From an uncultured Bacilli bacterium (GTDB lineage: Bacteria; Bacillota_I; Bacilli_A; RF39; UBA660), in NCBI GenBank assembly GCA_934085825.1, contig CAKOHR010000008.1, positions 12,688-76,687 on the forward strand: DNA of 64,000 nt, written 5' to 3'. The first letter of the stretch is position 1. Every line of letters begins with the position of its first letter. The notes beneath the pieces were generated by a model. It searched no databases. It was not told where the DNA came from and saw only the letters and a list, made by a program, of their open reading frames with translations. Made by a program: the position numbers and the translations under genes. Positions 25,157 through 35,100 of this stretch are shown piece by piece.

Positions 25157-25428
25157 TCTTCTTCCTCCACTTTTATTGCTCTATTTTCAAATTTCTTATA
25201 AGCATCAAGATAAATTTCTTTTTTATCTCCGTTATAAGTAATTTCATAGTACATTCCATCTAATAATGTAGTACTTAGTAAGGCTTTATTATTTTGTAGC
25301 GTTTTACAAATCCATACAATAAAGACATTTTTTTCTTCAATTGTAACATTATTAGATTTATCTAAATGCTCATTAGCATAATCCTTTACTAATTTAATAC
25401 ATAAATTTTCAAAATCATTATTTTTCAT
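25141..25428 (-). CDS. DUF6275 family phage protein
   Basis: 95 aa. VWICKTLQNNKALLSTTLLD then GMYYEITYNGDKKEIYLDAY matches the DUF6275 family found in Bacillota phages, usually near the lysis genes. Function unknown. It overlaps the Acb2-like gene by 11 nt. Confidence 0.8.
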   Translation of the reverse strand: MKNNDFENLCIKLVKDYANEHLDKSNNVTIEEKNVFIVWICKTLQNNKALLSTTLLDGMYYEITYNGDKKEIYLDAYKKFENRAIKVEEEEWKKN

Positions 25429-25627
25429 ATTTCTTTTCTTCTCTACTAATTCCTTTAATTGCCCAGAATTGAGCTTCTTCTAATTTTGTAATTGCTAGAG
25501 ATTTTTCTCTGCTATTTTCACATAGTTTTTCAATACAATTATAGATATCTGAGAAACTTAATCTTATTTTATTTATTTTTGCTTTTTGTTCTTCTGGTAT
25601 TTCTATAAATTTTGCTTTTTCATTCAT
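25418..25627 (-). CDS. acb2: Acb2-family anti-CBASS cyclic-nucleotide sponge
   Basis: 69 aa, two predicted helices. The segment SREKSLAITKLEEAQFWAIK plus GISR closely fits the Acb2/Tad1 hairpin-domain consensus (SR-x-x-S-L-A-x-T-K-L-E-E-A-x-x-W-A-x-x-x-I-x-R). Known Acb2 proteins form hexamers that bind cyclic di- and trinucleotides and so block CBASS effectors. It lies in the late operon between holin and DUF6275, a location often used for such small accessory proteins. Family assignment is by eye; activity is inferred. Confidence 0.8.
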   Translation of the reverse strand: MNEKAKFIEIPEEQKAKINKIRLSFSDIYNCIEKLCENSREKSLAITKLEEAQFWAIKGISREEKKYEK

Positions 25628-25629
25628 AT

Positions 25630-25881
25630 CTATTCTCCTCTCAGTAAGTCATTTAAATTTTTTCCTAAATCGTAAGCACCGCCAGTAAGTAAACCAGCTA
25701 CTACGATAGAACCATTAAAATCTTTAGTCATAATAAAGTTAATTGCTGCTACAATAATACCTATCAAAAGGTTTTGTACTGGAATCAACTTATTATTGAA
25801 CTTTGGATTTTTTTTTGCAATTACACCACAGAAATAAGTTACAAATATTGTAACTAAAGTCATAATTGTTTGAATATCCAT
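25630..25881 (-). CDS. Phage holin
   Basis: 83 aa with two to three hydrophobic segments: TIMTLVTIFVTYFCGVIAKK, LIPVQNLLIGIIVAAINFIM and SIVVAGLLTGGAYDLGKNLN. The last, with its Gly-Ala-Tyr-Asp, recalls class II holins of Bacillota phages. It would permeabilise the membrane to release the endolysin encoded four genes later. Confidence 0.8.
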   Translation of the reverse strand: MDIQTIMTLVTIFVTYFCGVIAKKNPKFNNKLIPVQNLLIGIIVAAINFIMTKDFNGSIVVAGLLTGGAYDLGKNLNDLLRGE

Positions 25882-25897
25882 TTTCCCAGCTCCTTTC

Positions 25898-26254
25898 TTA
25901 TATTTTTCCTTTTTTCAATAATTGTTCCCAGTGCTCATGGATATACGAATTACCACCTAGTTTTGTGTACTTATCATATAATTCGTGCGCATTAAGTCTT
26001 TGAATTTGACTCTTTGGAACATTGTGCTCTACATCCGAAATAAAGTTTGTTAAATCTGTTTTTATTGATTGTAACTCTAGACAATCAATTCTTTTAATCG
26101 ATTGCGTCTCCAAGTCATCAATTCTTTTAACAAGCGGTTTTAAAACATTATTAATCTTCTTACTAAATAAGTTAAAAAAATATTTTATTGATCCTATTAG
26201 TCCAACTAAAAAAGCAAGTGCTGTTGCTACTTGTCCTATTGTTATTTTTTCCAT
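25898..26254 (-). CDS. Membrane-anchored lysis-associated protein (holin accessory)
   Basis: 118 aa. One N-terminal helix (IGQVATALAFLVGLIGSIKY) then a basic coiled-coil region with an internal repeat (VKRIDDLETQSIKRIDCLEL). Position between fibre and holin genes suggests an XhlA-like or second-holin role; it is not a clear match to any. Confidence 0.55.
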   Translation of the reverse strand: MEKITIGQVATALAFLVGLIGSIKYFFNLFSKKINNVLKPLVKRIDDLETQSIKRIDCLELQSIKTDLTNFISDVEHNVPKSQIQRLNAHELYDKYTKLGGNSYIHEHWEQLLKKGKI

Positions 26255-26271
26255 GTTATCCTTTCTTTTTT

Positions 26272-26835
26272 TTATTCTACGACTTCAAATACAAGTAAAG
26301 TTTTTGAATTATCTAGCTGGTATTCACTTGCCCCATAAGTCGCAATACTTATAATGTCGTTTTCTTGCACATCGATCAAATTATTATATGAAAAACTATC
26401 ATAATCAAAAGTTTTTTTTACTATCCACGGATTAGTAACATTATTTCCATTTTTTCTCAGATACATATAAATTAATTGATCATTTCTCGTATATGTACCA
26501 ATTACACCTGCAATTTTAATTTTAGAAATTCCAGGTCCTATTGCGATTTTTCCATTTTGTATAGATAACTTATCTCCAACGGTTTTAGCAGCAATCCAAT
26601 TTGATACTTCAACATATTGACCAGTTGCTGGAGTTATGCTCGCTGTTAAACTTGCACTTAACATATGCTTTTGTATAGCATTATTTATGTAATTACAATT
26701 ATATGTATCCGTATCGCTTATTGTTTGCGTAGATTTAAAACTATTTTCCATATTATCTTGTAATTGGTTTATATTTGTATTGTTTAAAGGCTTTGCATTA
26801 GCATCACCTTTGTTTCCAAAATTAATTTTTTCCAT
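26272..26835 (-). CDS. Virion accessory protein with C1q-like C-terminal domain
   Basis: The start at 26835 (MEKINFGNKGDANAKPLNNT) is favoured by a GAAAGGG site 10 nt upstream; the ATG three codons earlier overlaps that site. N-terminal 50 residues are Asn-rich; the rest alternates beta strands (GPGISKIKIAGVIGTYTRND, ISIATYGASEYQLDN), compatible with a trimeric jelly-roll fibre tip. It follows the fibre gene directly. Confidence 0.55.
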   Translation of the reverse strand: MEKINFGNKGDANAKPLNNTNINQLQDNMENSFKSTQTISDTDTYNCNYINNAIQKHMLSASLTASITPATGQYVEVSNWIAAKTVGDKLSIQNGKIAIGPGISKIKIAGVIGTYTRNDQLIYMYLRKNGNNVTNPWIVKKTFDYDSFSYNNLIDVQENDIISIATYGASEYQLDNSKTLLVFEVVE

Positions 26836-26840
26836 TTTTA

Positions 26841-29144
26841 TCATCCCTTTCTTTTGAGTATTTTAATTTCTTCTTTTAATTCATTTATTATTACTTGCTG
26901 TTCTTTTATAGCTTGTAAACATAAAGAAGTCATTGAATAAATATCTACCCCATCATTTTTTTCGCTAGTAATAAGTTTAGAATAATTGTATTCATCACCT
27001 ATTACAAAACCGAGGTGTTTCTTTGTTCCATTCTTTTCACTTTTTAGATTATATTTATATACGTCTATTTTGTTTATTTCGTTTAAAGCGCCATCATATT
27101 TTTCAAAATTCTTCTTGTTTTCCGCTAATGATGTTTGCGTTAAAGATGCACAAATTATTTTGCCAGTTTCCCCAATTAAGTCAATAGTGGTAGAATTGTT
27201 TTTATTATTCAAAGCTAAATATCCGCCATTTGCAGTATCAAGTACTACCAAATCATTTCCGCTATTATCTTTCAAACTGATAGAGCCATTATTTAATGCA
27301 GATATTTTAACTTTTTCGTTTCCATTAATAAAATATCTCATCCCTGCAACATTATATCTTGATTTATAAGCAATTCCGTTTTGAGTTGCTTCCATTTCTA
27401 TTAACCCAGCACTGCCTTTTCCTATCTTAACAGTACCCAAAGTTGTTGTTTTTTCTAAAATCCCATTTACATTTGCATTATTACATATCAAATTCCCGTC
27501 TTTGTCCACTTTGAAATTTGTACTATCTATAACTATGTTCTTACTAGTTAAGTTGATTGTATTATTGGCAAGTAAATTAATAATATCATTTGCAGTTAAA
27601 TCAATATTGTCAGCACCAATAGCAAATGCGGTCCCATCTTTTGGATCTGCGGTCAGAGTAGCTTTGACTATCTTACCATTGCTATCAACTTTTAAAACGA
27701 TTTGACTTTCTTGAACATCGATTTCACTTTGTAACTGAGTATCTTTTCCATTTAACTGACTAACTTTTAAATTTATATCATCTTTCGTTTGACTTATCTC
27801 ACTGTTCAATTCAACTTTTGTTGCAAATTGAGTAGTATAGATATTTGATGCCATTAGCTGAATATACAAATATGCTGAAGAATATCCAGGCAGTGAAATT
27901 GTATAATTCCCAGCGGTTAAAGCAATTGTAGGATAATCATAATTAATAATTTCTTCCGTTGTTTTAACAGCATTTTTGTTAGTTTCTTTTATATATTCTA
28001 CTCTTTTAATTATTGAACAAGTTTGACTATCATAGTTTAATATAAATTCATCATAATTATTATCATCATAATATAATAAATCATCTGGCAATTCATAATC
28101 AACCACTTCATTTGTATTTATGTTAGTAAACCTTATTATTCTGTTATTTAAGTATAAGTCGTCAGCTGGATACAAGTAATCACTAGGATACAAATATGAA
28201 ATATCCTCTGTTGTTGGATGAATTTTAATTGCAATTGGTTCACTTTCATTTACTTTTACCAAATTAACTGAAGCATAATCACTTTCACCACTAGTAGTAA
28301 TATCTGCTATATCGCTAATTTTTGAATTTATTTCATCTGTTGTTTGAGTTATTTTTGATATTTTTTCATTTTGACTAGTTACAGTTGAAATTACATCTCC
28401 CACATCATTTTCAATTTTTTCAACTTTGGTTGTTACAGAAGAAACACTTGATTCTATACTTTCTTTAGTAGTTTCGAGCTTTACATAGGTTACATAATCT
28501 TTTTCTACAGTAGTTTTAAATTGATTTAATACAGCTTCTACTTCTTTGGCATAATCATCATTAGAATAGTCAGTAGCTAAAACCCAATCAACCGCGTTAT
28601 AATCCCCATCAGCTCTTTTAGCTCTACAGCGATACAAGTCTTTATCATCTTTTATCCAAATATCACCAACATCATAAGGAGGTGTTGGTGATACTACAAA
28701 AACTCGTCTTTTACTGTCTGCAGTATCTTTTGCTGAATTTGCAATTGCTAAAGCCTCAGTCACATCACTATCAACAATTTTCACCCATTTATACTCATTA
28801 TTTTCCAAAGCAAATCTATATGCATATCCAGTATCTTGATCATAATACAAGTCCCCTAAATGATTGTTTTTATCCTTATCAGTTAACCATTCATTAGCAG
28901 GTTGATTTTCAATAGTGGGAACACCAATTAAAAACCAAGTAGTAATGTTTCCATCTACTTGGCTTTGGATGTTTTCTATATCTTTAGCTGTCGCATCAAT
29001 AAAACTCTTTAATTCTTTGTCGGTCTTGACTAAAGTTTCAGTTGCTTGCTTTATCTTTTTTCTGTCAGAAGATAAATTATTTAAATTATATCTTCTAATG
29101 ACATCTTCAGCTGTTAGTGCCTTTTTAAAATCATTAACACTCAT
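26841..29144 (-). CDS. Tail fibre/spike with C-terminal S74 chaperone-like domain
   Basis: 767 aa from ATG 29144, which overlaps the upstream stop as TAATG; a TTG two codons earlier is less likely. N-terminal FKKALTAEDVIRRYNLNNLS, then TTWFLIGVPTIENQPANEWL of phage-fibre type, long coiled-coil stretches (VTTKVEKIENDVGDVISTVT), beta-helical repeats (DNIDLTANDIINLLANNTIN), and a C-terminal segment with YNLKSEKNGTKKHLGFVIGD. The last block matches the S74 intramolecular chaperone, which trimerises the fibre and then cleaves itself. Likely the host-recognition protein. Confidence 0.8.
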   Translation of the reverse strand: MSVNDFKKALTAEDVIRRYNLNNLSSDRKKIKQATETLVKTDKELKSFIDATAKDIENIQSQVDGNITTWFLIGVPTIENQPANEWLTDKDKNNHLGDLYYDQDTGYAYRFALENNEYKWVKIVDSDVTEALAIANSAKDTADSKRRVFVVSPTPPYDVGDIWIKDDKDLYRCRAKRADGDYNAVDWVLATDYSNDDYAKEVEAVLNQFKTTVEKDYVTYVKLETTKESIESSVSSVTTKVEKIENDVGDVISTVTSQNEKISKITQTTDEINSKISDIADITTSGESDYASVNLVKVNESEPIAIKIHPTTEDISYLYPSDYLYPADDLYLNNRIIRFTNINTNEVVDYELPDDLLYYDDNNYDEFILNYDSQTCSIIKRVEYIKETNKNAVKTTEEIINYDYPTIALTAGNYTISLPGYSSAYLYIQLMASNIYTTQFATKVELNSEISQTKDDINLKVSQLNGKDTQLQSEIDVQESQIVLKVDSNGKIVKATLTADPKDGTAFAIGADNIDLTANDIINLLANNTINLTSKNIVIDSTNFKVDKDGNLICNNANVNGILEKTTTLGTVKIGKGSAGLIEMEATQNGIAYKSRYNVAGMRYFINGNEKVKISALNNGSISLKDNSGNDLVVLDTANGGYLALNNKNNSTTIDLIGETGKIICASLTQTSLAENKKNFEKYDGALNEINKIDVYKYNLKSEKNGTKKHLGFVIGDEYNYSKLITSEKNDGVDIYSMTSLCLQAIKEQQVIINELKEEIKILKRKG

Positions 29145-32100
29145 TACCAATACACTCTCCCATCTCTAATTGTAAATCCTAGCTTTTTCAACTTTTTTTC
29201 TTTTTCTGATTTTGTTATATTTTGAGAATTTATATAATTAACAATATCTTTATTATAATTATCAAAGCCTATACTCTTTAGCAAAATCTTTTTATCATTC
29301 GCAGATTTATTCAAGTTATTTACATAATTAATAATTTGATTATTATAGTTATCATAAGAACTATATTTAGACTTTATAAGAATTGCTTTTTGAGAAATTG
29401 TTAAGTTTAATGAATTTACATAATTTATAACTTCATTTTTCCTAGAACCACTTATTGTCTTGCCAGTATTTACATTATACTTTCCTTCAAAATTTTGGCT
29501 ATCAAATTTAATATATTGTTTCATAGGGATTTTTAAAGTGACTATGTCATTTAAAGTATCATCACTAGAATAATATTTTGAATATAAATAAGCAAGTTGA
29601 TTATCTTCTAAATCTGCTTTTATAAGATTATCACATATTTTTTTGTGTTTTTCTTCTGTTGATAAATCTTTGCTATTTTTAATAGAAAAACTTTCTGAAT
29701 TTAAAGCAACATATTCAGCAACTTGTGTATCTGACATTTTTAAATCCTTCAATTTGTTTATTTCTGTTAAATCATTTGAAGAATAATTTATGTCTCTACC
29801 ATTGAAAAACTTTTCATTAGCAAGTGCTTTTGAATATCCGTATATTTCTTTTATCATTTTTGCTTTAGTTTCATCATCAGCATTTTTATATGTGGAATTA
29901 GAAACTAAATTATTTAGACACTTGTTGGCGGTTTGACCATAAGTCTTTTTATAAGAAGTATATTCATTGCTATTCATATTATAGTTTTCATTTTTATACT
30001 TTACATAACCTTGCGGAACTCCAGGAACAACACTAGTATCTCCAGTTTCTTTATGAACTCTTTTAAGCTCATTATCTAAACTAGTAGTTTTTATTTCTTT
30101 CTTTGAATATGGAGCAATAAAGTTATTAAATGCCCTTTCTAAAATACTATCGGGTTGTTTCTTTTCTTCTCCCCAAATGTCTGTAGCCACAGGCAAAGTA
30201 TTTCTTAAGCCTGGTATCTTATACATCATTTGTTTAACAAGTTTATTTGCAAATTTGAAACTTGAATCTCTATCAACTGCTGTACTTCTTACTCTATCAT
30301 CAAACGTTGATGCAATTTGGCTAAATAAAGTTGGAAAAAATTGTAAAGCATAATTGCTAGTTACGTTTTGAGCCATGTTAGACACCATTTGCATACTGCC
30401 TTGTTGATAACTACTTAGAACATCTGTTAAACCAGAAATAAAAGACATTTCAGAAACTGGGTCTAAAGTTTTAGCTAAAGTGTCAATTACTATATTTGCA
30501 TCCCATTCTTCTTGCTCTTCTAATTCTTTATAAGCATTTGCACCAGTTAAAAACGGAATAGCAACAGGAGATAACCAACTTAACGAATAAGTATTATTTC
30601 CTATCTTTAAAGCATAGTCTTGATTTCCTAGTTGGCTATCATATTTACTTTCTTTATCATCATCGTCGCCACCAGTTATAAAACCGGCTTTCGCAAGAGC
30701 ATAGCCCATTAAAGCTAGAGATGTTCCAGTCAATCCTTGAGATAAATTATCAATGAATTGACTAGCATTAATATTACCATTTTTTAATTGTACAACATCA
30801 TAAGATAGATTTTTAATCAAACCAATTGGAGAATACTTAACACCTGCTTTTGCAACATTTATAGGGGTCTTTTTAAAAGGAATTGCCGCTCCAATTGCAA
30901 GCTTACTAGCTGTATTAGTATTTTCTATTTTTTGAATATAACTAGCAACTTTAGAATATTGTCTGAAAGTAGCAATTTCTGCTTGTTCAACAGCATATAA
31001 TTTTGCTTGTTCAATTAACTCAGAATTATTGTTTATTTGTTCTTTAGTTGTAATTCCTTTAGCAGTCAAATATTCTTTTAAACTACTTTGAAAAGCACTT
31101 TTGCTAAATAACCAGTCTTCCCATGACAAAGCATCACTATTAAATTTTGATATTTTTTCTAGTGTTTTATTATTAAAGGTCGCTTTTTCCATTTGCAATT
31201 GGTTCTTTATGCTATATTTTCCTTCGCCCTGAATAATACTTTTCATTTCTGTTGTAGTTTTATCAACGAAGTCTACAACATCTTGACTGGCTTTTTTGAA
31301 TGTTCTAGTTCTGTCTTTACTATCTTTAATAAATAATGTTTCTAATGCTCTTGCTTGTACATTTTTCACCTTTAAGGCAAATTTCATAGCAACATTTGAT
31401 ACAATATTTCTTATATGAGTCTTAGGATTACCAAGCATAGATAAATATCTCCAACCATTAATTTTATCAGCAGTAGTAGATTTCATTTGTTCAGCAATTT
31501 GACTTTTAAATTTCTCTACATTAGCATCTAAATCTTCTTGAGTATAAGTTCCATCAGACTTATATGTATTTAAAATAGTTTCAACCATTTCTGGAGTTAT
31601 AGTAACTCCTTCAAAAGATTTATCTCCAGTTGCCTTAGCCCTATTAACAATTTTTTGGAACATCAACAATTGACCTTCAGGAGTCATTCTACCAATCATA
31701 CTATATTGTTGAACCATTTGACCTAGTTCAGTACCCAATATAGTTTTATTCATTATTAAATCAGTTGCATTTTTCATGTCTCCACGTTTCTTAGCTTCCA
31801 TTAATAATTGGTCTATAACAGCTAAATCAGTTAAATCAACTTTAGAGTCATTCATTTTAGCATTGATGTAATTTATACCTTCTTCATAAGACATTGAAGT
31901 TGCTTTTGCTTTCGCATTTTCTAATGTTTTTTTATTAGAAATTTGAGTATAAGTTATTTTATCCATATCTAAATCTTTTATAGACACAAAATCTTTTAGA
32001 ATATCAGACTCAGTTGATGTTTCACTCCATGAACGAAGCTCTTTTCCAATTGGAATATCTATTGATTTTTCACCATTTATAGATTTAGCTATCTTTTCCG

Positions 32101-35100
32101 CTCTTACTTTAATAGTATCATTCTTTTTAACTAGTGGAATATTAGCTGATTTATTAACATCCTCCCTTAAAGGAATTAAATGTTTAGACATATCCGTTCT
32201 TGTACCAGTAGGTTTATAATATTTATCTAAATGTTCTTGCCATTTTGAATTATATTGTGAATATTTCGTAGGTGTTTTTGCATATTGTCCTTCATCACCA
32301 TTAATCCAAGCTACACTATCTAATGCAACAGTTCTATGATGTACTTTTGTAGGGTCTCCACCAGCATAATCCAAAGCTTGTTGATAAGAAGTTGATACAA
32401 AAGTACCATTTTTAATTGCATAAGAACTATATATTGTTACGGTTCCTTTTTTTAAATCTCTAAGAGCATCTTCTTTAGAGTAATCTCCCCAAGTAAAGCT
32501 TTCTTTATCGTTAATAATTTCTTCAAATGTTTTAATATCACTTGGTTTTCTAATCCAAACATAATTGCTTTCTTCTGGAGCTGGATTAGTTTTTTGAATA
32601 ATATCAAATTGTGCTTGTTGCTTTGAAGTCGAATTTTTATAATCATCTTTTAATTCTTGAATTTTTATCTCTTTTGACTTTATTTTATTAATTTGACTTT
32701 CTATTTTCTCAGGAACTGATTTATAATCTTTTAATAATCTTTCTCTATCTTGATTTACTAGATTATCATAAACATTATCAAATCCATTCTCTAATGCTTT
32801 GATTTTTTGATTAGCCAAGAAATTTTTATTCCAATCTTCATCATTTTCATCAGGATTTAAAGTTTCTTTATATGCTTTTAATTCTTCTATGGTTTCACTG
32901 ATTTTAGTTTTATCTTCATTTTTGTATCTATCATATATTTCTGGCATTAGATATTTATCAATATCTTGTTCAATAGAAAAAGAACTATTATCTAGTTCTT
33001 GTCCCTGTAAAGTATTTTCGCTAAATGTTGTATTGTTTGATGGTCTGTTATTATGTCCTCGTTCTTTATTATATAATTCATCATTTCTTGTAGCTGTTCT
33101 TCTGTTTTTAACATATTCATTACTGCTGTTGCTGTTCGTTTCGATAGCCCCAGTTTGTACATTTTCACTATTAGTTTTTCTGAAATTGTCATTATCATAA
33201 ACCCTCTCAACATCTTTATTATATGACAAATCCAAATTATTTTCAATGTTTTGTAATATGCTATTTGAATATTCCACAGGAACTGCTTTTAAGTTAAACA
33301 TTTTTGCTATTAACAGTCTATGGTTTCCATTTCCTATTTCAAATGTTCCATCACTATTTTTAACTATTTCTATTGGTTGAGTTATACCATTTTTTCTTAT
33401 ATTTTCTATTAAAGCATCAACTTGTTCTTGTGTTCTATGTCCACCATTATTAACTAAACTCAAAATATCATCTATATTTACAAACTTTACATTGTCATAT
33501 TTTTGCATATTTGCTCTAGTTTTATTTTCAATTTCTCTTGTTAGTTGACTTGATGGATTAAAATTTTGCGGTATAACACTTGATTTAGTTTTATCTTTTT
33601 TTCTAAAGAAATTTTGTATTATGTTTCTATTTTTTACTTGGCTATCATTTTGAATATTTTTTGCATAGATTGGCGCTACTATATTATTAGTTTGTGTAAT
33701 ATAAGCTTCTCTCCACATTTCTTCTAGTTTCTTAACAAAATTTCTTTCTCTACCTTCAGCCGTGAAATTATTTAAAAATGTTTTAATTACTTCATATATT
33801 TTTTGAATAATAGTCTTTGCTTGTACTGAGTTATCCATTCTTAAACTATTTATAAATTCTTGATTGCCAAATAGATTTGCTGAAATGTCTGCAACTGTTT
33901 CTCCAGTTACTTCTGAAGCTTCATACATAGTTTCCAATGCTTTAACACTTTCAGCGAAAACTGGATTTTTCCTAGCATAGTCAGTAATAAAATTTCTTAA
34001 TTCTGGAGTTTCAATGGCGTGTGTAATTTCATGAACAAGCAAAAATTCTCCAGCCCTTTTCGAATTTGGGTTTATCTTGATTGAAACTTCACCATTATCT
34101 AACTTCTCAATTACTCCATCTACTATATTTCCTTTTGTGTCTTTGATATTATTGTCAAAAGTTATATTGTAATTTTTATCATTAACCAATTTTTCCGCAA
34201 CATTCACAAGATTTTGAATATCTTGAGAATTATCAAAATATTTGCTTGCACTTTCTCTAAGATTATTAATTTTTTGATTAGAAGTTACATTATATTGATA
34301 ATTTTCATTTTGCGTATTTGTCATTTCATTTATAGGCAAATTAATTCTATTATTTATTGTAGTGTTCAAATCTTCTTTTAAAGGTAAATTTATCTTATTA
34401 AGTTTACTATCAATATCAGTTCCAGTATTATAGTTAACTGAAGGCAATTTGTTTTCTAAGTCTATTTTTGTATTTTTACCATCGTTTATAATATCTTTTC
34501 CAAAATCATTTGAAGTTGGTAACTTTGCCACATTATCAGCATATTCTTGTCGTTGCTTTTTTAATTTAAAATAATCATTGCTATCTGTAGCACCACTAAA
34601 AACACCAGTTAATGCCCCAACTGCACCAGAATATATAGCATTTTCTAAAGTTTCCATTGTAAACGGATTTTCTTTTTCGCCAAGAGTTATATTTCTACTA
34701 AAAACATCTATAAATTCTTGTAAAAATTCTTCCCCACCCTCAGAAATACCATTTGCGACCGCATTAACTAATCTAGGATTTTTTGTAAACGTTTTTGATA
34801 ATGCTGCACTTATATTTTTACTTAATTCTGATGAAGCACCTTTGCCAAAAATAAATTTAGTAGTACCACCTAATAATTTCTCAGTAGCAAACTCTGTAGC
34901 AGTTGATAAAGACGCATAAGCTAAAGACCTACCATCACTGTATCCTTCTGAAACAGCCTGGTTTAATTGTTTAGTATATATATCAGAAAAATAAGTTGTG
35001 GTTCCTAGTCCTGGAGCAATTTTATTTAAAACAGCAGATGTTACAATTTTTCCTCCCTCATATAATGCACTTGTACCAACTTTAGCTACTTTGTCTATAA

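Noticed and set aside
32992..33246. 84-aa minus-strand ORF inside the 2199-aa gene
   Set aside because: Shadow frame of a clear long coding sequence without its own start site.
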